DNA of 17,400 bases, from contig JAHFZE010000170.1 of assembly GCA_020854785.1 (NCBI GenBank), positions 1-17,400 of the forward strand. Reading direction: 5' to 3'. The translations under genes and the position numbers were made by a program. The stretch comes from Methanomethylovorans sp. Its GTDB lineage: Archaea; Halobacteriota; Methanosarcinia; Methanosarcinales; Methanosarcinaceae. Positions 1 to 5,424 of the stretch are shown here, one piece after another; the stretch's first letter is position 1; the number at the start of each line of letters is the position of its first letter. The notes under the pieces are model-generated. The model did not search any database. It had not been told where the DNA came from and was given only the letters and a program-made list of their open reading frames with translations.

Positions 1-117
1 CATCTCCTGCTGCGGGGTCATCACAGTGGCACTTTGAGTAATGATCACAACTGTCATTGTTATCAGTAAGGCTGCCCCAAGTCCCTCCAGAGTCTGGAGT
101 TGAGCTTTATTGTCCAT
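1..117 (-). CDS. Partial pilin-like envelope protein (N-terminus only; DUF7288-like)
   Basis: The reverse strand opens with ATG at 117 and reads without a stop to the window edge, giving 39 residues. Its ATG overlaps the TGA of the upstream gene (ATGA, 115-119), which indicates translational coupling. The visible part has a short polar start (MDNKAQLQTLEG) and then a hydrophobic helix of about 17 residues (LGAALLITMTVVIITQS). This resembles archaeal type IV pilin-like or DUF7288-type proteins, which begin with a short polar stretch containing Q and E followed by one membrane helix. The family assignment is from memory of the N-terminal pattern and is tentative; most of the protein lies outside the window. 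The gene is probably the second of an envelope operon. Confidence 0.6.
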   Translation of the reverse strand, partial: MDNKAQLQTLEGLGAALLITMTVVIITQSATVMTPQQEM

Positions 118-1085
118 CACCATACCTCCACTACGAGCAAAACAGGTTCATATCTCTTCTCGATATTATTATAATCTGAAAAATGAGAAACTTGAGGGAA
201 AAACACATCATTGAAATTAAGCCTTAACTGATAAGATGTATTCGATGAAAATAAGCTTCTATTAAAATCTATTCGCAAGCTATCATTTTTCACCAGGGGG
301 CTAGAAAGTGTATATGAACCGAAGTTCCCGTAAAGTGACCGCTTTTGTACAGTGTAATTTGAAGATTGAATTAACATTGAACCATTCAAACTTGCATTTA
401 TAAATGCAGCATTCGAACTGGAAACATTGAAATTGGTGATCTGGATTGTAACATTCTCTGCTACAGGGCCCATAATGATAATGTTTGCTATATTTTCATG
501 CCCGGGATATCTACTAAGATACCGGCCATCAAAAACAGAAATATTCCCTGTTTCGACCAACACTATTCTTGTCATCTTTACCATGTTCTGCCCAGGAAGC
601 AATGAACTGCCTATTTCCATAGTGCAGTTGTCTATTACCAGTGGTTGGCCATCCATCAAAAAAGATATATTATATCCATAGTTCATCTGTGTACCTTTGA
701 CACTGTCAAAAAGTCCGAGTTTACGTATGAACTCAGTTTCATTGTATTCATTTAAAAGTTTGAACTGGACAAGTTTCTCTTTTGAAAGCATGTTTGGAGT
801 TTCAGTTAGCCTGGAATGGACATCATCATCCACAGCAAGACCTAAACGTTGTACATTTGAGGGATGTGCTTCCCAATCAGTACCACTGGAAGTACTGTTA
901 GACCACCAGCCAGGATCTTCTGTGAGAATACAGGAAGTACGGTATGCAGCATAACCAAGTTTTTCCTCTCCCGCAAAGCTGGAGATGAAAATACCAGGAA
1001 CGAACTGTATTGTAAAGCCTATAGCAATAAGCACCAATGAAACTCCCAGCAGGAAGTCCATGGCAATCTGACCTCTATCATCCAT
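117..1085 (-). CDS. Pilin-like surface protein with class III-type N-terminus (DUF7287-like)
   Basis: I chose the ATG at 1085, giving 322 residues that begin MDDRGQIAMDFLLG. An in-frame ATG at 1151 would add 22 polar residues before the hydrophobic helix, which is unlikely. The N-terminus has RG followed by Q, a small residue at +3 and an acidic residue at +5, then a hydrophobic helix (about residues 10-33). This is the pattern of archaeal prepilin-type signal peptides. The remaining ~290 residues are extracellular-looking, with about 15 N-x-S/T sequons, which could be N-glycosylated on an archaeal surface, and beta-rich stretches. The protein is much longer than a normal pilin, so it may be a pilin-like surface subunit. 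It overlaps the next minus-strand gene by ATGA. The DUF7287 resemblance is recalled, not searched; the exact function is unknown. Confidence 0.7.
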   Translation of the reverse strand: MDDRGQIAMDFLLGVSLVLIAIGFTIQFVPGIFISSFAGEEKLGYAAYRTSCILTEDPGWWSNSTSSGTDWEAHPSNVQRLGLAVDDDVHSRLTETPNMLSKEKLVQFKLLNEYNETEFIRKLGLFDSVKGTQMNYGYNISFLMDGQPLVIDNCTMEIGSSLLPGQNMVKMTRIVLVETGNISVFDGRYLSRYPGHENIANIIIMGPVAENVTIQITNFNVSSSNAAFINASLNGSMLIQSSNYTVQKRSLYGNFGSYTLSSPLVKNDSLRIDFNRSLFSSNTSYQLRLNFNDVFFPQVSHFSDYNNIEKRYEPVLLVVEVW

Positions 1086-1253
1086 TGATTTTATTATATA
1101 ACTTCTTTTATAAAAATATTGTGACTTAAATCTGGATGAAACCATATGCACATATTTGCAAAATATAACATGAATAAGAATATTACAAAAAAGAAACTAT
1201 AGAAACACTTAAATCAATCCCACTCTTTAACCACATGAAATAAGGTGGGAATA
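1086..1253. promoter_or_regulatory. Divergent promoter region between the pilin-like gene and the cyclophilin gene
   Basis: This 168-base AT-rich spacer separates two outward-facing genes. TATA-like tracts for the minus gene lie at about 1094-1115 (TTTTATTATATAAC and TTTTATAAA). For the plus gene, CTTAAAT at about 1208-1214 is a fair TATA candidate. GGTGG at 1244-1248 is a ribosome-binding site 5 bases before the ATG at 1254, and it decides that start over the GTG at 1245. No conspicuous palindrome was seen. Confidence 0.4.
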
Positions 1254-1685
1254 ATGAAGAAAGCTACTATTGAGACCGAGAAAGGTAACATCGTTCTGGA
1301 ACTGTTCGAAAAGGATGCTCCCAAAACAGTGGCAAACTTTGAAAATCTCATAAAACAGGGATTTTACGATGGGCTGACATTCCACAGGGTCATCCCAAAC
1401 TTTGTCATTCAGGGAGGATGTCCAAAGGGAGATGGCACAGGTGGTCCTGGCTACACTATCAAATGTGAAACAAAAGGTAATCCGCGTAAGCATGGAAAAG
1501 GTGCACTGTCCATGGCACATGCCGGCAAGGATACAGGTGGCAGCCAGTTCTTTATCACTCACTCACCCCAACCCCATCTGGATGGAGTTCACACGGTTTT
1601 TGGGCAGGTAATAGAGGGTATGGACGTAGTAAATAAAATAAAGCCAAAAGATGTGATGAAAAAGGTCACTATATCAGAAGAATGA
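1254..1685 (+). CDS. Cyclophilin-type peptidyl-prolyl cis-trans isomerase
   Basis: The product is a 143-residue, single-domain cyclophilin that interconverts cis and trans prolyl bonds and acts as a cytoplasmic folding helper; it has no signal peptide. The core motif [13 protein letters not shown] (residues 43-55) carries the catalytic Arg45, Phe50 and Gln53. GSQFFIT supplies the conserved hydrophobic pocket, and the [10 protein letters not shown] stretch has His where human cyclophilin A has the cyclosporin-contacting Trp, as in many prokaryotic members. The length is typical of the short prokaryotic form. The ATG at 1254 is preceded by GGTGG at a 5-base spacing; the in-frame GTG at 1245 overlaps that site and is less likely. 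The gene is monocistronic: the upstream neighbour is divergent and a terminator follows directly. Confidence 0.95.
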   Translation: MKKATIETEKGNIVLELFEKDAPKTVANFENLIKQGFYDGLTFHRVIPNFVIQGGCPKGDGTGGPGYTIKCETKGNPRKHGKGALSMAHAGKDTGGSQFFITHSPQPHLDGVHTVFGQVIEGMDVVNKIKPKDVMKKVTISEE

Positions 1686-1715
1686 GATAGGTTAAACCCC
1701 TATCATCTGTTTTTT
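1686..1715 (+). terminator. Hairpin terminator after the cyclophilin gene
   Basis: GATAGG (1686-1691) pairs with CCTATC (1699-1704) across a 7-base loop, and a run of six T follows at 1710-1715. The hairpin starts at the base after the TGA stop. The T-tract is the main archaeal termination signal; the stem may stabilise the 3' end. Confidence 0.65.
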
Positions 1716-1837
1716 GTAGCTTTGGGATGCTGATCCTGCAGAACATTGTTTTTACTTAAAATTAATATTGCCTTTTAAAAAAGATGACGAGAATCCTGTC
1801 CATCAAAACCTTTATGTATTCTGCTTCTCAAATATGA

Positions 1838-1863
1838 GTTCCGTCTCGAATCTGAGATGGGAC
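1838..1863 (+). promoter_or_regulatory. Imperfect palindrome upstream of the riboflavin kinase/regulator gene (candidate operator)
   Basis: The arms GTTCCGTCTC and GAGATGGGAC flank a 6-base spacer. Eight of ten positions are complementary in DNA, and the two mismatches become G-U pairs in RNA. The palindrome ends 7 bases before the ATG at 1871. A TATA-like TTTATGTA lies at about 1811-1818, which puts a transcription start near 1838-1845, within the palindrome. That position suits a repressor. Autoregulation by the downstream HTH-kinase is inferred. Confidence 0.5.
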
Positions 1864-1870
1864 TTTTACT

Positions 1871-2545
1871 ATGTATGCTGTAGAACCTTTAAAGAGATTG
1901 GCGCTTCTTGGTGCAACTGAAAACCTTATAAAGATATCTTCAGCTGAGTTTGCACAATATATTACCACCAGTTCCAAAACAGCAGCCAGGTTGCTCAAAC
2001 AGCTTGAAGATGATAGGTATATAGAACGCCAACTTGTCCCTGGTGGACAGAAGATCACACTCACCTGCAATGGAATAGACCTGCTGCATAAGGAATACGC
2101 TGAATATCAGCTTATATTCTGTCGTGAAAGTGCAGATATCGAGTTGCAAGGTCAGGTTATAACAGGTTTGGGTGAAGGCCAGTACTACATAGTACAGCAT
2201 GGGTATATGTCACAGTTCTCTGAAAAACTGGGTTTCCAACCTTTTCCCGGAACTCTGAACATAAAACTCAATGAAGCCAGTGTTTCAATGCGCCAGAAAA
2301 TGGATCATACACAACCGATCTGCATACACGGGTTCAATGACGACGAGCGTACTTTCGGTGCAGGGAAGTGTTATCCTATCCGAATAAATGGGATAAAGAG
2401 TGCTATCATTGTTCCGGAAAGAACACATTATCCAACCAATCTGCTGGAGATAATAGCTCCCGTAAACCTGCGGGAGAAGCTTCATTTAAAAGATGGGGAC
2501 GAAGTGAAAATAGTATTAGATAAAAAAGACAAATGTGAGGGATAA
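1871..2545 (+). CDS. ribK: CTP-dependent riboflavin kinase with N-terminal HTH domain (RbkR-type kinase/regulator)
   Basis: This 224-residue protein has two parts. Residues 1-80 form a winged helix-turn-helix (ISSAEFAQYITTSSKTAARLL, then a wing ending near residue 66). Residues 90-220 form the archaeal riboflavin kinase domain, which phosphorylates riboflavin to FMN using CTP. Family signatures are GLGEGQYYI (99-107), FPGTLNIKL (125-133), HYPTNLLEIIAPVNLREKL (186-204) and LKDGDEV (206-212). Archaeal HTH-kinase fusions of this type (RbkR) have been described as bifunctional enzyme and transcriptional regulator of riboflavin genes. The gene is followed after one base by ribB, so enzyme, regulator and pathway gene share an operon. 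The ATG at 1871 has no strong ribosome-binding site and the leader is probably short. Kinase identity is firm; regulatory activity is inferred from the domain layout and the upstream palindrome. Confidence 0.92.
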   Translation: MYAVEPLKRLALLGATENLIKISSAEFAQYITTSSKTAARLLKQLEDDRYIERQLVPGGQKITLTCNGIDLLHKEYAEYQLIFCRESADIELQGQVITGLGEGQYYIVQHGYMSQFSEKLGFQPFPGTLNIKLNEASVSMRQKMDHTQPICIHGFNDDERTFGAGKCYPIRINGIKSAIIVPERTHYPTNLLEIIAPVNLREKLHLKDGDEVKIVLDKKDKCEG

Positions 2546-2546
2546 A

Positions 2547-3317
2547 ATGACAGGTATGGCAGGCAGGCAAGGATACAGCAATAACATATTAAAGGCTATA
2601 GATGCCATAAGGCAGGGTAAGATGTTCCTGCTTTTTGATGCTGAGGGCAGGGAAGCCGAAACTGACCTTACTATTCTTGCGCAGGCTGTGAAGTCTGAAG
2701 ATGTAAAGCTCATGCGCAAGGATGGGGGCGGATTGATATGCGTAGCCTTAGACTCCATGGCTTGTGAAGAGATGGGCTTGCCTTTTATGGCAGATGTGAT
2801 CCGCTCTGCAAATGCGTGCGGTACTACTCTTGGAACTACCGTGGAGAAAGGGGGAGACCTTCGATATGACTCACGTTCTTCCTTCTCTATCTGGGTAAAC
2901 CACAGAGATACACGCACAGGCATCCCGGATAATGATAGAGCGATCACCATAAAAAAACTAGGAGCTATGGTAGAGCAAGTGCTTGCAGGAAATAAAGTGG
3001 ACTTTGGTTCCGAGTTCCGTACTCCAGGTCATGTGGCAACCCTTCGCGCAGCAAAAGGACTGATAAATGAACGACTTGGCCAGACCGAACTCTCCATTGC
3101 ACTTGCCAAGATAGCCGATGTGACCCCAGCCATGGTGGTGTGTGAGATGCTCGATGACAATACTGGCAGAGCTTTGCCTAAAGAAGCTGCTAGAGCCTAT
3201 GCAGAGGAACATGGAATGGTATTTGTCGAAGGTTCGGAGGTCATAGAAGCATACAATATCTGGACCACAGCCATATCTATCCCATCGGAAAAAGAGATAT
3301 ACTACAATGCACATTAG
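2547..3317 (+). CDS. ribB: 3,4-dihydroxy-2-butanone 4-phosphate synthase
   Basis: The enzyme converts ribulose 5-phosphate to 3,4-dihydroxy-2-butanone 4-phosphate plus formate, giving the four-carbon unit of riboflavin. The 256-residue product has the acidic metal-binding loop FDAEGREAETD (30-40, matching the D-x-E-x-R-E-x-E-x-D pattern), the HRDTRTG motif (119-125) with DR at 130-131, GHVATLRA (161-168) with its metal-ligand His162, and QTE (179-181) with catalytic Glu181. It is a stand-alone RibB with no GTP cyclohydrolase II fusion, as is usual in archaea. The ATG at 2547 lies one base after the ribK stop and is preceded by GTGAGG (2535-2540), so I preferred it over the GTG at 2535. It ends in TAG. 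The tRNA-Pro gene begins 18 bases downstream. Confidence 0.96.
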   Translation: MTGMAGRQGYSNNILKAIDAIRQGKMFLLFDAEGREAETDLTILAQAVKSEDVKLMRKDGGGLICVALDSMACEEMGLPFMADVIRSANACGTTLGTTVEKGGDLRYDSRSSFSIWVNHRDTRTGIPDNDRAITIKKLGAMVEQVLAGNKVDFGSEFRTPGHVATLRAAKGLINERLGQTELSIALAKIADVTPAMVVCEMLDDNTGRALPKEAARAYAEEHGMVFVEGSEVIEAYNIWTTAISIPSEKEIYYNAH

Positions 3318-3335
3318 GGTATGCTCGTCCCTAAT
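3313..3335 (+). other. Hairpin bridging the ribB stop codon and the tRNA-Pro 5' end
   Basis: ATTAGGG (3313-3319) and CCCTAAT (3329-3335) are perfect 7-base complements around a 9-base loop. The left arm contains the ribB TAG stop and the right arm ends exactly one base before tRNA position 1. No T-tract follows, so it looks more like a processing or boundary structure than a terminator. Confidence 0.55.
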
Positions 3336-3410
3336 GGGGCCGTAGGGTAGCCTGGACCATCCTACTAGACTGGGGGTCTAGTGACTGGAGTTCAAATCTC
3401 CACGGCCCCA
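3336..3410 (+). tRNA. tRNA-Pro (anticodon GGG)
   Basis: The 75-base cloverleaf has acceptor arms GGGGCCG (3336-3342) and CGGCCCC (3403-3409) with A73 at 3410. The anticodon stem CTAGA/TCTAG (3365-3369/3377-3381) encloses the loop CTGGGGG, with T33 and anticodon GGG at 3372-3374. The T stem TGGAG/CTCCA encloses TTCAAAT. CCA is not encoded. It reads Pro codon CCC and, by wobble, CCU. A TATA-like GATATACT at about 3295-3302, inside the ribB 3' end, could give it a promoter of its own; otherwise it is processed from the riboflavin operon transcript. Confidence 0.95.
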
Positions 3411-3763
3411 TAGATCATATTTCTTATTATCCTGCTAAATACATAGTTGTTCACATGTGGTATTTTTAATCGATCTTTTATTACGTTCCCACTGGGAACA
3501 GTAGTATGGGTTTCAGATATACGAGGCATATAAAGACTGATGCCTAGACAAGTATATTTTACTAGATCGAGACATAACCTGCTGTTTTTGCTTTTTTGTA
3601 AAAATGATATTTTGTTATCAGATCTCACTTATTCTATTATACTGCCTTGATTTTCTAAGTAAATATTAAATGTTAACGGGTTTCAACAAGCATATATACT
3701 ATAAAAGCTATATGTGTAGTATAACCACTACATATACCTTAAATGACTTCAGGAGGTAATAAC
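3411..3763. other. Gene-free stretch with two hairpins, a T-tract and a promoter
   Basis: I see no convincing gene in these 353 bases. The stretch is AT-rich and holds a tight palindrome GTTCCC-ACT-GGGAAC (3485-3499), an inverted repeat AGGCAT/ATGCCT with a 10-base loop (3524-3545), and T-runs at about 3584-3597. Its right end carries the promoter of the downstream secreted protein (see 3700-3732). The two hairpins plus T-tract could be a small RNA, but there is no independent support for that. Confidence 0.5.
3700..3732 (+). promoter_or_regulatory. TATA box with operator-like palindrome before the secreted-protein gene
   Basis: TATAAAAG (3700-3707) is a good archaeal TATA box, so transcription should start near 3725-3730. 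Between box and start lies a perfect inverted repeat TGTAGT-N6-ACTACA (3715-3732). A protein bound there would cover the start site, as archaeal repressors do. The ArsR-like protein encoded at 4617-4910 is one candidate binder, but this is inference. Confidence 0.55.
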
Positions 3764-4207
3764 TTGAGAAGCAAAACAATAACAATACTTGCAATAGTAC
3801 TCCTTGCCGGCTTGGCTACAACTGCCCTGGTGAGCGCTGAAAAACCCCTCTTGCAGCGCACTTCAGGTAATGTAGGGGGCGTCTGCAACTGGGGTGCAGG
3901 TTGGAATGGATATGGTTCGGGTTACTGCGCTGCTGCCTATGCAGGTCAAGAACTCACTGTGAAGACTGTAGATAATGCTCTTGAGATAGCCAAAGAGAAA
4001 ATCTCAGCCAAGGTCACAGAAAGTGACATTTATCCGATGGGCAGATGGTGGGTAGTCTATTATACTGTAGATGACACTGCAAAGCAAGGCCGCATAGATG
4101 CATATACAGGTGAAGTTGTTCCAGACTTCTTCGCCTCACAGTATGCTCTCTGCGGACAATACAGACAGGGCAGGGGCCATGGCATGAGGGGTATGTGGAG
4201 ATCTTAA
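3764..4207 (+). CDS. Small secreted protein with PepSY-like core, unknown function
   Basis: The start is TTG at 3764, because a strong ribosome-binding site AGGAGGT (3751-3757) lies 6 bases upstream; the ATG at 3743 comes before that site. The 147-residue product begins with a Sec signal peptide (MRSK, then about 18 hydrophobic residues) with a likely cut after VSA (residue 25). The mature part opens with an aromatic/glycine segment bounded by Cys41 and Cys55. About residues 60-115 look like a PepSY-type fold (a helix NALEIAKEKI, then WWVVYYTVDD and GRIDAYTGEVV strands). The tail after Cys130 is rich in Gly, His, Met and Arg (GRGHGMRGMW). The three Cys, His and Met suggest metal or redox chemistry outside the cell, but that is a guess. 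It heads a cluster with a small membrane protein and an HTH regulator. Confidence 0.75.
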   Translation: MRSKTITILAIVLLAGLATTALVSAEKPLLQRTSGNVGGVCNWGAGWNGYGSGYCAAAYAGQELTVKTVDNALEIAKEKISAKVTESDIYPMGRWWVVYYTVDDTAKQGRIDAYTGEVVPDFFASQYALCGQYRQGRGHGMRGMWRS

Positions 4208-4224
4208 ACCCATACCCTCTTTTT
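4187..4224 (+). terminator. Hairpin terminator overlapping the secreted-protein stop codon
   Basis: GGGTATG (4189-4195) pairs with CATACCC (4211-4217), and flanking GA/TC can extend the stem past one bulged G. TCTTTTT follows at 4218-4224. The loop contains the TAA stop of the preceding gene, so the 3' end of the coding sequence doubles as terminator stem. This suggests that the next gene has its own promoter. Confidence 0.6.
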
Positions 4225-4279
4225 GAACAATATGAAGTGCTCTTTAAATCCAAAGAAAGCGATCTATCCAATTATTAAA

Positions 4280-4293
4280 AAAGAAACTTCTTT
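4280..4293 (+). promoter_or_regulatory. Small palindrome upstream of the small membrane-protein gene
   Basis: AAAGAA-AC-TTCTTT is a perfect 14-base palindrome. It lies just after an AT-rich TATA-like tract (ATTATTAAAA, 4271-4280) and about 20-30 bases before the coding start, where an operator would be expected. It is short and low-complexity, so chance is a real possibility. Confidence 0.3.
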
Positions 4294-4310
4294 AAGAACA
4301 CATATATGGG

Positions 4311-4541
4311 GTGAAATTGACAGGTATGATGGGATATTATGGTAGTATGTATGGCGGCCTCTTTGGTTTCCTTATCCAGATATTGGTCATACTTCTGATC
4401 GTAGGAGTTGTGATCATGCTCCTTAACAAGTCCAATTTTGCAGGCTCAGGAAACAATGAAAGGCTGGTGAAAGTGGAGAAGGATGTGGAAGAGATCAAAA
4501 AAGCCGTGGAAGAAATAAGGAACAAATTGAACGAGATCTAA
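4311..4541 (+). CDS. Small single-pass membrane protein with C-terminal coiled coil
   Basis: The product is at most 76 residues. A Gly/Tyr/Met-rich start (MMGYYGSMYGG) leads into one long hydrophobic helix (LFGFLIQILVILLIVGVVIM). A charged, heptad-patterned helix follows (residues 50-76, E/K-rich with V/I/L spacing), which could form a coiled coil in the cytoplasm. The start is uncertain: GTG 4311, TTG 4317 and ATG 4326 are all in frame. GGGGTGA (4307-4313) would fit TTG 4317 closely or ATG 4326 loosely, and the outer GTG is given here. I recognise no named family, although small Met/Gly-rich membrane proteins of this kind often sit beside metal or stress genes in methanogens. It lies between the secreted protein and the ArsR-like regulator. 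Confidence 0.7.
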   Translation: MKLTGMMGYYGSMYGGLFGFLIQILVILLIVGVVIMLLNKSNFAGSGNNERLVKVEKDVEEIKKAVEEIRNKLNEI

Positions 4542-4557
4542 TTTTTCATTAATACAT

Positions 4558-4572
4558 TAAGACATAGTCTTA
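4558..4572 (+). promoter_or_regulatory. Perfect palindrome upstream of the ArsR-like regulator gene (candidate operator)
   Basis: TAAGAC-ATA-GTCTTA is a perfect 15-base inverted repeat, 45 bases before the ATG at 4617. TATA-like sequences adjoin it on both sides (TTAATAC at about 4548-4554 and CTTATACC at 4569-4576). It is a natural site for autoregulation by the winged-helix protein it precedes. The sequence differs from the TGTAGT/ACTACA repeat at 3715-3732, so the two may not share a binder. Confidence 0.45.
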
Positions 4573-4616
4573 TACCATTAGAATAGCATAATGGCTGGTT
4601 TAGAGATGGTCTGCAG

Positions 4617-4910
4617 ATGACGCAATCACTTGAACAAATTGTGTACATCGGGATGGCTCTTGCCCATCCTGTAAGAATACAATTATTGTACATGCTTTCC
4701 GAAAAGGAGAGATACATCTATGAGCTTGCTAAAGATCTGAACCTCTCCAGGCAGGTTGTGGACCTCCATCTCAAACGCCTTGAAAAAGCAGGTTTTGTGG
4801 AAAGCGACCTGCGACTTGAAGAGAACGATATGCGTGCAAAGAAGTTCTTCCGACTGAAGGAATTTGACGTGAAACTTTGTACAGAGGATCTGAAGAACAT
4901 ATTCAGTTGA
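4617..4910 (+). CDS. ArsR-like winged helix-turn-helix transcriptional regulator
   Basis: This 97-residue protein is a single winged-helix domain. MALAHPVRIQLLYML (residues 13-27) is the typical ArsR opening helix (A-x-x-x-R-x-x-I/L-L-x-x-L). ERYIYELAKDLNLSRQVVDLHLKRLEKAGFV (31-61) is the helix-turn-helix with recognition helix at about 44-57. Residues 62-80 form the wing. There is no obvious Cys-x-Cys metal site; the only Cys is at residue 88, so the signal it senses cannot be read from the sequence. The ATG at 4617 has a weak ribosome-binding site, and a nine-codon reading frame from 4591 ends in a TGA overlapping it (ATGA). The gene follows the small membrane-protein gene after 75 bases and is convergent with the FAS1 gene. 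Confidence 0.88.
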   Translation: MTQSLEQIVYIGMALAHPVRIQLLYMLSEKERYIYELAKDLNLSRQVVDLHLKRLEKAGFVESDLRLEENDMRAKKFFRLKEFDVKLCTEDLKNIFS

Positions 4911-4916
4911 TCTGCT

Positions 4917-5324
4917 TCATGGAACCAGGATCTCGCTTATAGCATGGATGACACCATTGCTGCATTCAATATCTGGCTCTATTATATTGGCTGTATCGAT
5001 CACAATAGCACCATTATGTTTTATTCTCAGTTCTTTACCGCCTATGGTCTTGAGGGAATCAATGTTCTGAAGGTCCTGCAACATGTATTTGCCTTCAGCT
5101 ATGTGGTAATTTATGATCCCTGTCAAATAGGGGATGTCAGCAAAAGCCTCCTCTATGACCTCTTCAGGTATCACCTCAAAAGCCGATTCCACTGGCGCGA
5201 ACACAGTAAAAGGACCTGTATTGCTGTATTTATCAATCAGCCCCAGTACCTCTGCGGCTTTAAGAAGGGTCTGGAAAGATCTTTTTTCTTGTGCTGTTCG
5301 TATTATGTTCTGTAGCTGTGCCAT
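4917..5324 (-). CDS. FAS1 (fasciclin) domain protein without signal peptide
   Basis: The whole 135-residue product is one FAS1 domain. Visible signatures are the opening segment SFQTLLKAAEVLGL, GPFTVFAPVESAFEVIP (typical TVFAPTDxAF), the central NYHIAEGKY (H1-like YH motif) and the closing GVIHAISEILVP (H2). FAS1 domains are usually adhesion modules outside the cell. Here there is no signal peptide or membrane helix, and an in-frame TAA four codons upstream of the ATG at 5324 excludes an N-terminal extension. The protein is therefore probably cytoplasmic, or exported by an unusual route. Similar short stand-alone FAS1 proteins occur in methanogens; their role is unknown. GGGAG about 9 bases upstream serves as ribosome-binding site. 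It is convergent with the ArsR-like gene (6-base gap). Confidence 0.9.
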   Translation of the reverse strand: MAQLQNIIRTAQEKRSFQTLLKAAEVLGLIDKYSNTGPFTVFAPVESAFEVIPEEVIEEAFADIPYLTGIINYHIAEGKYMLQDLQNIDSLKTIGGKELRIKHNGAIVIDTANIIEPDIECSNGVIHAISEILVP

Positions 5325-5424
5325 ATAAGCTCCCTTTTATAAGGAGGAAAGCTTCTGACATAAAGTTTGCGTAATTGGGATCCCATCGAAAAGCATAAGA
5401 ACACAGCTTTCGCCTTATAACAAG

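Noticed and set aside
117..1151. The longer start at 1151 for the pilin-like gene
   Set aside because: It would place 22 polar residues before the prepilin-type signal. The ATG at 1085 gives the expected short N-terminus.
3315..3350. The ribB TAG stop as a possible pyrrolysine codon
   Set aside because: Readthrough would add only eleven residues, run into tRNA-Pro and end at another TAG (3348-3350). The protein already has its full RibB core. The TPR gene also ends in TAG, with a TAA five codons later, which fits simple termination.
3392..3628. A 78-codon minus-strand frame next to tRNA-Pro
   Set aside because: It runs into the tRNA gene, has no ribosome-binding site and shows no domain. 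The region looks like AT-rich intergenic sequence with hairpins.
4944..5315. A 123-codon plus-strand frame opposite the FAS1 gene
   Set aside because: The minus strand encodes a complete FAS1 domain with both end motifs; the plus frame has no recognisable domain.
5376..5385. Palindrome TGGGATCCCA in the FAS1/ABC spacer
   Set aside because: Ten bases without a spacer or partner copy, and not well placed relative to a clear TATA box; chance is enough to explain it.
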